A stretch of 16,728 bases of DNA from DALYLB01 sp046154695 (GTDB lineage Bacteria > Acidobacteriota > Blastocatellia > RBC074): positions 1 to 16,728 of the forward strand of contig JBJXFI010000194.1 of NCBI GenBank assembly GCA_046154695.1, written 5' to 3'. Below the pieces are notes generated by a model. That model did not search any database. It was not told the origin of the DNA and worked only from the letters and a program-made list of their open reading frames with translations. Below are positions 7,083 through 14,364 of the stretch, piece by piece; position 1 is the stretch's first letter; each line of letters starts with the position of its first letter. Made by a program: the position numbers and the translations under genes.

Positions 7083-8351
7083 ATGCCACTTACATTTTCG
7101 ACAGCTTTAACCGGCCTGCGCGCCAACGCCGAGTCCCTCAATGTGACCGGCAACAACATCGCCAACTCCAACACGACGGCCTACAAGACCGGCTCGGCGA
7201 ATTTTGCGGACCTCTTCCACGATTCGTTCAATGCTCCGTTCAACGGGGCGGGGCTGGCGCTGCAGCGCGGCAACGGCGTCCGAACGGCGGGCGTTGCGGT
7301 CAACTTCTCGCAGGGCACGCTCAGCGAGTCCGGATCGGCGCTCAACGCCGGCATCCAGGGCAACGGCTATTTCGTCGTCTCTTCCGCCACCGGCGCGCCA
7401 TCCTACACGCGCGCGGGCGATTTCACGCTCGATCGGGAGGGCTATCTGGTGATCTCCTCCGGGCAGAAAGTGCAGGGCTACCAGGCGACGGGCGGGGTCG
7501 TTTCTCCCGACGCCGCGCCGGCCTCGATCAAGGCGCCGCTCGGCGAATTCATCGCGCCGGTCGCCACGAGCAAGACCGCCTTCCGCATGAATCTCGGCGC
7601 GAAAGATCCGGTCGACAGCGAATTTCATTCCCAGGTGCAGGTATATGATTCAAAGGGCGTGGCGCACACTCTCGATCTTCTCTACACCAAGACCGGCGAT
7701 GGCGCGTACACCGTCACCGCCAAGGTGGGCGGGACCGACGCCCAGTTGAGCCTGGACGGCGGGGGGCCGGGAGCCAGCGCCGATCTGACCTTCGACGAGA
7801 ACGGGCAACTGACCGCCCCCGAATCGTTGGCCGTGGTCGCCGACCCGACCGCGCTCAACGGCGCAACGCTGCCCGACATCGACATTGCCCTGTACGCGCT
7901 CAACCCCGACGGGACGAATGGCGCCAGCCTGATCACCAACTACAACGCGGCCTCCGCGGTCGCCGCGACCGAGCAGAACGGATTCTCTTCCGGCACGCTG
8001 GCGGGCCTTTCGTTCAGCGCCTCGGGCAACGGGGATGTGGTCGCGGTATACAACAATGGCCAGACGAGCGTCGTCGGCCGGGTTGCCGTCGCCACGTTCA
8101 ATTCACAGGATGGGCTTCGCCGACTGGGCGACAACCTTTTCGGCGAGACCACGACCTCCGGGCCGCCGTCGATCGGCGCGGCCACGACCGGCGGGCGCGG
8201 CGCCGTCGTCGGAGGCGTGCTGGAGCAGAGCAACGTGGACATCGCCACGGAGTTCACCGACCTGATCGTCGCCCAGCGCGGGTTCCAGGCAAACTCGCGC
8301 GTCATCAACACCATCAACCAGACGCTGCAGGATCTGATCCAGATCGTTTAA
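7083..8351 (+). CDS. flgE: Flagellar hook protein FlgE
   Basis: FlgE polymerises into the hook, the universal joint between rod and filament. The 422-aa product has the N-terminal rod/hook signature 'ALTGLRANAESLNVTGNNIA' followed by 'NSNTTAYK'. It then has a central variable domain (about 160-330) and the C-terminal signature 'EQSNVDIATEFTDLIVAQRG' followed by 'FQANSRVINTINQTLQDLI', the coiled-coil ends shared by axial proteins. The length is close to E. coli FlgE (402 aa), which favours FlgE over FlgG (about 260 aa). Its place directly after fliK-flgD supports this. GAGGAG lies about 8 nt before the ATG. The gene is followed by a 420-bp repeat-rich gap. Confidence 0.95.
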   Translation: MPLTFSTALTGLRANAESLNVTGNNIANSNTTAYKTGSANFADLFHDSFNAPFNGAGLALQRGNGVRTAGVAVNFSQGTLSESGSALNAGIQGNGYFVVSSATGAPSYTRAGDFTLDREGYLVISSGQKVQGYQATGGVVSPDAAPASIKAPLGEFIAPVATSKTAFRMNLGAKDPVDSEFHSQVQVYDSKGVAHTLDLLYTKTGDGAYTVTAKVGGTDAQLSLDGGGPGASADLTFDENGQLTAPESLAVVADPTALNGATLPDIDIALYALNPDGTNGASLITNYNAASAVAATEQNGFSSGTLAGLSFSASGNGDVVAVYNNGQTSVVGRVAVATFNSQDGLRRLGDNLFGETTTSGPPSIGAATTGGRGAVVGGVLEQSNVDIATEFTDLIVAQRGFQANSRVINTINQTLQDLIQIV

Positions 8352-8451
8352 TCCGGCGCCGAAAAAAGTGGAGCAAACCACGAAGAGACGAAAATATCGG
8401 AGAAGAGTCGTTCCCGTCGCTTTGCGTCGCCCTGAAACAGTGAAAAGCATG

Positions 8452-8478
8452 GTGGCACAAGCTGTCCAGCTTGTGCCG
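8452..8478 (+). repeat. Palindromic repeat, copy 1
   Basis: The core GGCACAAGCTG and its complement CAGCTTGTGCC surround the dinucleotide TC (8454-8477), with flanking GT and G shared with copy 2. It is the exact reverse complement of copy 2 over 27 bp, so the two copies are in opposite orientation. Confidence 0.9.
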
Positions 8479-8541
8479 AGTGTGAGGGTGGGCGTGAAGA
8501 GTTTCGAGGCCCGGTCTTTTTCTGAGAGTGTCTGATGGGTG

Positions 8542-8568
8542 CGGCACAAGCTGGACAGCTTGTGCCAC
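8542..8568 (-). repeat. Palindromic repeat, copy 2 (inverted)
   Basis: The same palindrome as at 8452-8478 but with GA at its centre, which makes it the exact reverse complement over 27 bp. The two copies are separated by 63 bp. Paired inverted copies of a short palindrome are the layout of a REPIN. Confidence 0.9.
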
Positions 8569-8660
8569 TTTTTCCGAGGAGTTTTCTTCTCCTTTCTTCG
8601 CGCTCTTCCCGGCTTCGTGGTTCATTCCGTCTCTCCCAAAGTTGTGTGTTTTGATCTGGC

Positions 8661-8688
8661 TAATCCATCTTTCGATTTCTGCCGATAG
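8661..8688 (+). promoter_or_regulatory. Possible sigma-28-type (flagellar) promoter
   Basis: TAAT at 8661-8664, a 16-nt spacer and GCCGATAG at 8681-8688 resemble the FliA/SigD consensus TAAA-N15-GCCGATAA (one mismatch in each box, spacer one longer). It lies about 83 bp before the kinase start and would transcribe the signalling genes as late flagellar genes. The call rests only on consensus resemblance. Confidence 0.3.
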
Positions 8689-8706
8689 GGACAGAGGGGA
8701 ACAGGA

Positions 8707-8746
8707 CGGCGCCCGCACTGCCCCGATAAAACAAGCGCGGGCGCCG
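8707..8746 (+). promoter_or_regulatory. GC-rich hairpin in the leader of the kinase gene
   Basis: CGGCGCCCGC (8707-8716) and GCGGGCGCCG (8737-8746) are perfect 10-bp complements around a 20-nt loop. No T-tract follows, so it is not a standard terminator. It ends 25 nt before the start codon, just ahead of the purine-rich ribosome site, and could affect translation of the kinase. Confidence 0.45.
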
Positions 8747-8771
8747 AGCGATTGGAGAAGGGGGAAATCCC

Positions 8772-10859
8772 ATGAAGATATTGATCGCCGATGACAGCCC
8801 CATCTTTCGCCGTCTTGTCGAGGCCGCATTGAACAAGCGGGGATATGAAACGATCACCGTTTCGGACGGAATCGATGCCTTCAATGCGCTCAGCATGCCG
8901 GATGCGCCGCCGCTGGCGATTCTCGACGTGAACATGCCCGGCATGAATGGGATCGAGGTTTGCCGCAGAGTCCGCGAAGAGCCGCGGATCCTGCCCGCCT
9001 ATATCATCCTTCTCACGGGAAATCAGACCAAAGCCGATTTGATCGCCGGCCTTCAGGGGGGAGCCGATGATTACGTCACCAAACCATTCGATGCCGAGGA
9101 ATTATGCGCGAGGCTGCAGGTCGGTCTTCGCGTCGTCGAGCTGCAGCGGAGAACGGCTGAGCACGTAAGACTGCTGGAGGATGTCTCCGCGGGGCTCAAA
9201 CTCAAATCGGAGGCGCTCGCGCTCAGCGAAGAGCGGTTCCGCAATATCATCGAGGAGATGGCAGATGGATATTGGGAAACGGATCTGACCGGGAGCTTTA
9301 CATTCCTGAATGACCCCGTTGTGAAGTCGTTTGGACGACCGAGAGAAGAGCTGATGGGGCTCAACAACCGGGAGTATATGAGCAAGGAGACCGCCAGCAG
9401 GGTGCTCAGCGTGTTTAACCGGGTCTATCAGACCGGAGAGCCCGCGATCTGCCTGTTTCACGAAACGATCCGGGGCGACGGCACCGCCTATTATGCCGAA
9501 TCGAATGTCTCGCTGATCAGGGATTCGGCCGGAAGGCCGGTGGGATTTCGCGGGATCTCCCGCGATGTGACGGAGCGCAAGCGGGCCGAGGATTCGCTCC
9601 GTCGCAGCGAGGAGAAGTATCGCTCGCTGATCGCCAACATCCCGGATGTCACCTGGACCGCCGACAGCCAGGGCAACGTTTCCTTCATCAGTCCCAATGT
9701 CGAGCGGGTGCTCGGCTTTACGGCCGAGGAGATCTATGAGAAACCCCGCTCCCATTGGCTGGGCCGCATTCGCGCGGAAGACCAGGAGATGGTGAAGGAA
9801 GCGATTGACGGCCTCTTCTTTCAATACAGCTCCTATGACGTCTCGTATCGCGTCCGTAGGAAGGATGAGGAATGGGCATGGATCCACGATCGATCCATTA
9901 CCACCTACGACAAGGATGGCGTGAGATGCGCGGACGGAGTCATGTCGGACATCACCGAGCGCAAGCGTGTGGAAGAGGCGCTGCGCGAGAGCGAGGAGCA
10001 ATTGCTTCGCGCCCAGAAGATGCTGTCGATCGGTCAATTGGCGGCAGGCATCGCGCATGAGATCAACACGCCCATGCAGTATCTGGGCGACAACATCCGA
10101 TTCCTTCAGGATTCGTTCAGCGAGCGGAGCGCCATTCTTGAAGCCCATAAAAAATTGCTGGAGGCCTGCCGCGATGAGGGCGTGTTTCCGGATCTGGTGG
10201 CCGAGGCGGAGTCGACACTCGCCGCCGCGGACGTGGAATACCACAATGTAGAGATCCCCAAAGCGCTGCAACAGTCGCTGGAGGGCGTGGAACGCGTGAG
10301 CGGGATCGTGCAATCGATGAAGGATTTCGCCCACCCCGGGATCGAGAAGAAGGCGGCCGACCTCAACAAGGCGATCGAAAGCACCCTGACCGTCGCGCGC
10401 AATGAGTGGAAATACGTGGCCGATCTCGTCACCGAATTCGATCCTTCGCTTCCGCTCGTCCCGTGCCTGCTCGGCGAGCTTAACCAGGTCGTGCTGAATA
10501 TGATCATCAACGCCGCCCACGCCATCGCGGACGTTGTCGGCGACGGCAGCCAGGGCAAGGGCACCATCACCGTCAGCACGCGTCACGCGGACGGCTGGGC
10601 GGAGGTGCGCATCGCCGATACCGGGACGGGGATCCCGGAGAAGATTCGCAGCCGCATCTTCGATCCGTTCTTCACCACCAAGGAGGTCGGGCGCGGGACG
10701 GGGCAGGGATTGGCGATCTCGCACGCCGTGGTCGTCAAGAAACATGGCGGGACAGTCGATTTTGAGACGGAGGTGGGGCGCGGAACCACGTTTATCGTGC
10801 GGCTGCCGGTGAATGGAAATCATTGGGCCGAGGCCGCGGCGAATGGAGGGCCGCGGTGA
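8772..10859 (+). CDS. REC-PAS-PAS sensor histidine kinase
   Basis: A 695-aa soluble kinase with no membrane segment, so it should sense a cytoplasmic signal or receive phosphate. The N-terminal receiver domain (about 1-120) has acidic D7/D8, phospho-acceptor D52 (in 'ILDVNMPGMNG'), T82 and K104. Two PAS/PAC modules follow (about 152-270 and 282-400), each ending in a 'DVTERKRAE' or 'DITERKRVE' motif. The dimerisation/phospho-acceptor helix has 'LAAGIAHEINTPMQYL' with H429. The ATPase domain has N580 in 'VVLNMIINAAHAI', 'DTGTGIP' (616-622), 'DPFFTTK' (631-637) and 'GRGTGQGLAIS' (640-650). All catalytic motifs are present. It overlaps the next gene by 4 bp (GTGA), which indicates a shared pathway. 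Its cognate targets are probably the two downstream receiver proteins (inference). Confidence 0.92.
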   Translation: MKILIADDSPIFRRLVEAALNKRGYETITVSDGIDAFNALSMPDAPPLAILDVNMPGMNGIEVCRRVREEPRILPAYIILLTGNQTKADLIAGLQGGADDYVTKPFDAEELCARLQVGLRVVELQRRTAEHVRLLEDVSAGLKLKSEALALSEERFRNIIEEMADGYWETDLTGSFTFLNDPVVKSFGRPREELMGLNNREYMSKETASRVLSVFNRVYQTGEPAICLFHETIRGDGTAYYAESNVSLIRDSAGRPVGFRGISRDVTERKRAEDSLRRSEEKYRSLIANIPDVTWTADSQGNVSFISPNVERVLGFTAEEIYEKPRSHWLGRIRAEDQEMVKEAIDGLFFQYSSYDVSYRVRRKDEEWAWIHDRSITTYDKDGVRCADGVMSDITERKRVEEALRESEEQLLRAQKMLSIGQLAAGIAHEINTPMQYLGDNIRFLQDSFSERSAILEAHKKLLEACRDEGVFPDLVAEAESTLAAADVEYHNVEIPKALQQSLEGVERVSGIVQSMKDFAHPGIEKKAADLNKAIESTLTVARNEWKYVADLVTEFDPSLPLVPCLLGELNQVVLNMIINAAHAIADVVGDGSQGKGTITVSTRHADGWAEVRIADTGTGIPEKIRSRIFDPFFTTKEVGRGTGQGLAISHAVVVKKHGGTVDFETEVGRGTTFIVRLPVNGNHWAEAAANGGPR
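10845..10849 (+). promoter_or_regulatory. Ribosome binding site for the GTG start of the HDOD gene
   Basis: GGAGG lies 6 nt before GTG 10856 and within the 3' end of the kinase gene. It places translation start so that the protein begins 'MRRILFVDDEP', a standard receiver-domain N-terminus. Confidence 0.75.
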
Positions 10860-12064
10860 GAAGAATACTCTTTGTGGATGACGAACCGAACGTCCTGGAT
10901 GGATTGCGGCGGATGCTGCGGCCGATGCGCCATGAATGGGAGATGGTTTTCGTCAGCGGCGGGACGGAGGCGCTTGCCGCCCTTTCGTCGCGCCAGTTCG
11001 ATGTCGTGGTCTCCGACATGCGGATGCCGGGGATAAACGGCGCCCAGCTATTAGCCGAGGTGATGAGCATGCAGCCGCGGGCGGTGCGGATCATTCTGTC
11101 GGGCCACTCCGATCAGGAGCTGATTCTGAAATCCGCGGGACTGGCGCACCAATATCTCGCCAAGCCATGCGACTCGGAGGAGATCAAGCGAATCGTCGCC
11201 CGCGCCTGCGCGCTGCGCGAGCTGCTGGAGGATGAACCTCTGAAACGGCTCATTACGCAGATGAAATCCCTGCCCAGTCTGCCGTCGCTATACACCGAAC
11301 TGTTGGAGGAACTGAACACTCTCGATTCCTCAATCAGGAAGATCGGAAGCATCATCTCGCGTGATGTGGCAATGACGGCGAAGGCCTTGCAAATGGTCAA
11401 TTCGGCCTTCTTCGGCATTCGGCGTCAAATCGCCAGCCCTACCGAAGCCGTCAGTCTGCTCGGTCTGGAAACGGTGATGAAGCTGACGCTGCTGATCCAG
11501 GTCTTCACACAGTTCGATCGGACTCTTCTGCCGAACTTTTCGCCGGACGCGCTGATCTCGCACAGTCTGCGGGTCGGGCTGTTCGCCAAACGGATCGCGC
11601 ATGCGGAGGGCGCGGAATCGAGCGTGGTCAGCGACGCCTTTACCGGGGGGCTGCTTCACGATGTCGGGCGGCTGGTGATGGTCGCGAATCTGCCGTGGGA
11701 ATACGCGCTTATGCAGGAGCTGGTAACGGCCGAACACCTTTCCCGAGAGGCCGCCGAAAGGCAGGTTTTCGGGGCGACGCACACCGAGGTGGGAGCTTAT
11801 CTGCTCGGACTGTGGGGTCTGCCGAAATCGATCATCGAGGCGGTTGCTTTTCATCACCAGCCCCGGCAGAGCATGGCCGGGGGCTTCGGGCCGATCACCG
11901 CGGTGCATATCGGGAATGTCGTGGAGCACGAGATTCAGGCCTCCCCGGGGGCCCATGGCCGGGCTGCTCTCGACCTGGATTACCTGGCGGAACTCGGGCT
12001 GGAGAGCCGCGTTCCGGTCTGGCGCGACCTCTGCGTCCAGATCGCCGCCGCGGAGACGGCCTGA
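10856..12064 (+). CDS. Response regulator with REC and HDOD output domains
   Basis: From GTG 10856 the product is 402 aa. The receiver domain (about 1-125) has acidic D8/D9, phospho-acceptor D54 (in 'VVSDMRMPGING'), S82 in place of the usual Thr, and K103. An HDOD domain (HD-related output domain) follows at about 133-330, starting 'LPSLPSLYTELLEELN' with 'DVAMTAKALQMVNSAFFG' and 'GGLLHDVGRLVM'. HDOD proteins are non-enzymatic or poorly characterised signalling outputs, several linked to motility and chemotaxis. GGAGG at 10845-10849, 6 nt before the GTG, together with the overlap with the kinase stop, favours this start. An upstream ATG (10823) would add 11 residues that do not look like receiver sequence. 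Confidence 0.9.
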   Translation: MRRILFVDDEPNVLDGLRRMLRPMRHEWEMVFVSGGTEALAALSSRQFDVVVSDMRMPGINGAQLLAEVMSMQPRAVRIILSGHSDQELILKSAGLAHQYLAKPCDSEEIKRIVARACALRELLEDEPLKRLITQMKSLPSLPSLYTELLEELNTLDSSIRKIGSIISRDVAMTAKALQMVNSAFFGIRRQIASPTEAVSLLGLETVMKLTLLIQVFTQFDRTLLPNFSPDALISHSLRVGLFAKRIAHAEGAESSVVSDAFTGGLLHDVGRLVMVANLPWEYALMQELVTAEHLSREAAERQVFGATHTEVGAYLLGLWGLPKSIIEAVAFHHQPRQSMAGGFGPITAVHIGNVVEHEIQASPGAHGRAALDLDYLAELGLESRVPVWRDLCVQIAAAETA

Positions 12065-12133
12065 TCGGGCCTGAGAAAAATTGATGCCGCGCCTCAAGAG
12101 AACACGCGCCGCATTTCCCGAAGGAAAACGACG

Positions 12134-13285
12134 ATGAACCAGAAGATTCTTTTTGTGGACGACGAGCAAAATGTCCTGGACGCCTACCAACGCACACTGC
12201 GAAGGGAGTTCGCGATCGATGTCGCCCTGAGCGGAGCGGACGGATTGAAAGCGTTGGAAGGCCGGGGCCCCTATGCGGTGGTCATCTCCGACATGAGCAT
12301 GCCGGTGATGGACGGCGTCGAGTTTCTATTGCGCGCGAAGGAGCGGTCTCCGCAAAGCGTGCGGATCATGTTGACGGGGAACGCCGACCAGCAGACCGCG
12401 ATCGCCGCCGTCAACGAGGGGAGCATCTTCCGCTTTCTGACCAAGCCCTGTCCGCCCGAAGTGCTGGCCATGACGATCACGGCCGGGCTCGAGCAGTACC
12501 GGCTGGTGACGGCGGAGAAGGAGTTGCTGGAAAAGACGCTGAGCGGGTGCATACAGATGCTCACGGACCTTCTCTCGCAGGTCAATCCGGCCGCGTTCGG
12601 ATGCGCCACGCGGGTGCGTCGGCTGGCGGGTCAGATCGCCGTCGCGCTCAAGATGGAAGACGCGTGGAAAGTGGAGATCGCCGCCATGCTTTCCCAGGTG
12701 GGCTGGATCGCCGTCCCGGAAGAAGTTCTCCTGAGGGTCCAGCGCGGCCTCGTGATCAACGCGGATGAATTACGGATGGCGCAATCCCACGCGCAGGTCG
12801 CGCACGACATGATCAGTCACATCCCGCGCCTGGAATGGGCGGCGGAGATCATCGCGTATCAGGACAAGCACTTCAACGGCGATGGGTGGCCGCCCGATGA
12901 ACGGCGCGGGCATGAGATTCCCCTCGGGGCGAGAATTCTGAAACTGGCGCTCGACTATGACCGGCTGAACGAATCCCGGCTCGGCGGCGGTGAGACGCTG
13001 AAAAGGATTCAAGGCCGCACCAACTGGTACGATCCCGAGGTCGTCAATGCGCTTGAAACCGCGCTGGCGATCGAGACCCGCTATGAGAACAGATCGGTGA
13101 AGATCAGGGAACTCGCGCCCGACATGATTCTGGCCGAGGACATCATCTCGACGAAAGGGCTTCTCCTGATTCCCAAGGGACAGCAGGTGACGCGATCCCT
13201 CTGTATGCGCATAGCGAACTTTCACCGGGGAGGCGCCATTTCGGAGCCGATCCAGGTCATCACCCAGACCACGAACGATTCCTGA
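12134..13285 (+). CDS. Response regulator with REC and degenerate HD-GYP domain
   Basis: A 383-aa protein. The receiver domain (about 1-120) has D9/D10, phospho-acceptor D53 (in 'VVISDMSMPVMDG'), T81 and K104. The rest resembles the RpfG-type HD-GYP c-di-GMP phosphodiesterase fold. However, the metal-binding HD pair is replaced: the expected 'LHDIGKIGIP' reads 'MLSQVGWIAVP' (185-195). The GYP motif reads GWP within 'KHFNGDGWPPDE' (245-256). Loss of the HD ligands argues against phosphodiesterase activity, so a scaffold or nucleotide-sensing role is more likely (inference). The C-terminus (about 322-365, 'VKIRELAPDMILAEDI...') is an extra small domain often seen in this group. A purine-rich GAAGGAAAA precedes the ATG by a few bases. 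Confidence 0.88.
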   Translation: MNQKILFVDDEQNVLDAYQRTLRREFAIDVALSGADGLKALEGRGPYAVVISDMSMPVMDGVEFLLRAKERSPQSVRIMLTGNADQQTAIAAVNEGSIFRFLTKPCPPEVLAMTITAGLEQYRLVTAEKELLEKTLSGCIQMLTDLLSQVNPAAFGCATRVRRLAGQIAVALKMEDAWKVEIAAMLSQVGWIAVPEEVLLRVQRGLVINADELRMAQSHAQVAHDMISHIPRLEWAAEIIAYQDKHFNGDGWPPDERRGHEIPLGARILKLALDYDRLNESRLGGGETLKRIQGRTNWYDPEVVNALETALAIETRYENRSVKIRELAPDMILAEDIISTKGLLLIPKGQQVTRSLCMRIANFHRGGAISEPIQVITQTTNDS

Positions 13286-13375
13286 TCGATGCGCCGCCGG
13301 CCGGCAGGCGCGCGAGAGGCGATTCGCTTTCGGAGATCCGGCCCGATGGTTTCGCTTTAGTCGCCCGCGTGATTT

Positions 13376-13383
13376 GACGATAA
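13376..13383 (+). promoter_or_regulatory. Weak sigma-28-like -10 box upstream of motA
   Basis: GACGATAA matches seven of eight bases of the flagellar -10 consensus GCCGATAA. Only a poor -35 (TTAG/TAGT around 13357-13361) is present. A transcript from here would run straight into the hairpin at 13395-13432, so this may be chance. motA is a classic sigma-28 target in other bacteria. Confidence 0.2.
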
Positions 13384-13394
13384 GGATGTTGTTG

Positions 13395-13432
13395 GGCGCC
13401 GCCGGCGCAGTCGCAGGCGGCGCTGTTTGTTT
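13395..13432 (+). terminator. Possible intrinsic terminator upstream of motA
   Basis: GCGCCGCC (13396-13403) pairs with GGCGGCGC (13416-13423) around a 12-nt loop, extended by a G·U pair, and is followed by the T-rich tail TGTTTGTTT (13424-13432). It lies 110 bp after the end of the degenerate HD-GYP gene and could end the signalling transcript, or act as an attenuator for motA. Confidence 0.45.
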
Positions 13433-13503
13433 CCGCCGCAATGGCCCGTTTCCGCTCGATCTCGGCCGGCGGCCTTGTTCGAGCAGCTCTCAAGAAATCA
13501 GAT

Positions 13504-14364
13504 ATGTTTATTATCATCGGCATTCTTATCGTGATGTTGTGCGTGATCGGCGGGTTCCTGATGATCGACGGGCCGCTGGCGGTGCTGATCCAGCCGGCGG
13601 AATTCGTCGTCATCGGCGGGGCGGCCATCGGCGCGGTGCTCGCCGCCAATCCGATCAAACTGTTGATGCTCATAACGAAGAAACTGCCCGCGGCGCTCAA
13701 GGGAACGCCTTACGGAAAGGAGTCCTTTACCGAGGTGCTGCGGATGCAGTATGACGTCTATGTGAACGCCAAGAAGGGCGGCCTGCTCTCGATCGAGGAG
13801 GACGTCAACACGCCCGGCCGTTCCGCCATCTTTTCGAAGTATCCGCTCTTTCTCGCCAACCATCATGCGGTGGAATTCTTCACCGATGCGATGAAGATGC
13901 TCGTCAACGGGACGGCGCAGCCGGAAGAGCTTGAGATGATGATGGAGTCCGAGATCGAGACGCATCATGAGGAGAATGCGATCGTGCCGGCGATCCTGAC
14001 GCGCGCCGCGGACTCGCTTCCGGGCCTGGGAATCGTGGCCGCCGTGCTCGGCATCGTTGTGACGATGCAGCACCTCGACGGCCCGCCCGAAGAGCTGGGC
14101 CATCACGTGGGGGCGGCGCTGGTCGGCACTTTTCTGGGGCTGCTGTTTTCGTATGGCATGGTGGCGCCGATCGCGGCCAATCTCGAAAACCTGGCGATCG
14201 ACGAGTCGAAATACTATGCGTGCCTGAAAGCGGGGCTGCTCGCTTTTGCCAACGGGGCCGCGCCGATTACGGCCGTCGAGTTCGCCCGCAAGACGATCTT
14301 CAGCTTCGATCGCCCATCCAACGCGGAGATCGAGCCCAAACTGCGGGAGATCAAACCGCGATGA
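13504..14364 (+). CDS. motA: Flagellar motor stator protein MotA
   Basis: MotA with MotB forms the ion-driven stator in the inner membrane. From ATG 13504 the product is 286 aa, close to E. coli MotA (295 aa), and starts in the first membrane helix, 'MFIIIGILIVMLCVIGGFLM'. Further helices lie at about 28-50, 172-190 and 202-225. Functionally important E. coli residues fall at the same numbers: P173 ('SLPGLGIVAA'), P222 ('GMVAPIAAN') and E98 ('LLSIEED'), while R90 is Lys90. These cytoplasmic charges contact FliG. An upstream in-frame ATG at 13441 would add a 21-residue basic extension unlike the family, so I prefer 13504, although no strong Shine-Dalgarno is visible. It overlaps motB by 4 bp (ATGA). 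Confidence 0.96.
   Translation: MFIIIGILIVMLCVIGGFLMIDGPLAVLIQPAEFVVIGGAAIGAVLAANPIKLLMLITKKLPAALKGTPYGKESFTEVLRMQYDVYVNAKKGGLLSIEEDVNTPGRSAIFSKYPLFLANHHAVEFFTDAMKMLVNGTAQPEELEMMMESEIETHHEENAIVPAILTRAADSLPGLGIVAAVLGIVVTMQHLDGPPEELGHHVGAALVGTFLGLLFSYGMVAPIAANLENLAIDESKYYACLKAGLLAFANGAAPITAVEFARKTIFSFDRPSNAEIEPKLREIKPR

Larger units (their letters stand above)
8376..8622. repeat. Nested inverted-repeat (fold-back) element
   Basis: The outer arms AACCACGAAG and CTTCGTGGTT are perfect complements. Middle arms GGAGAAGA and TCTTCTCC and the inner 27-bp palindromes follow in the correct nested order, and the sequence between outer and middle arms also pairs partly. The whole could fold back on itself as a roughly 247-bp unit, as in a MITE-like element. 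No transposase or clear target-site duplication is visible. Confidence 0.5.
8352..8771. other. Repeat-rich intergenic region between flgE and the signalling genes
   Basis: No gene is supported here. The left two thirds hold nested inverted repeats: 10-bp arms at 8376-8385 and 8613-8622, 8-bp arms at 8399-8406 and 8585-8592, and 27-bp arms at 8452-8478 and 8542-8568. The right third holds a possible sigma-28-type promoter (8661-8688), a 10-bp-stem hairpin (8707-8746) and the ribosome site of the kinase gene. I see no T-tract terminator after flgE. The base composition is less GC-rich than the flanking genes. Confidence 0.75.

Noticed and set aside
8419..8428. GCTTTGCGTC, complement of the GACGCAAAGC core of c-di-GMP-I riboswitches, with GCAAACC at 8374-8379 nearby
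   Set aside because: The two pieces are on opposite strands and the required helices and spacing are absent. The string is also part of common intergenic repeats.
8528..8794. 88-codon open frame in the flgE-kinase gap
   Set aside because: It is made mostly of the palindromic repeat and overlaps the kinase start, with no motif or ribosome site.
9102..10823. Long open frame on the - strand (573 codons) opposite the histidine kinase
   Set aside because: It mirrors a complete, motif-bearing kinase gene. GC-rich codon bias opens antisense frames, and the product (Arg/His/Asp-rich, no motifs) looks like a shadow.
13441..13503. Upstream extension of motA from ATG 13441
   Set aside because: It adds 21 basic residues not seen in MotA, whose first helix normally starts at residue 1-2 as it does from 13504.
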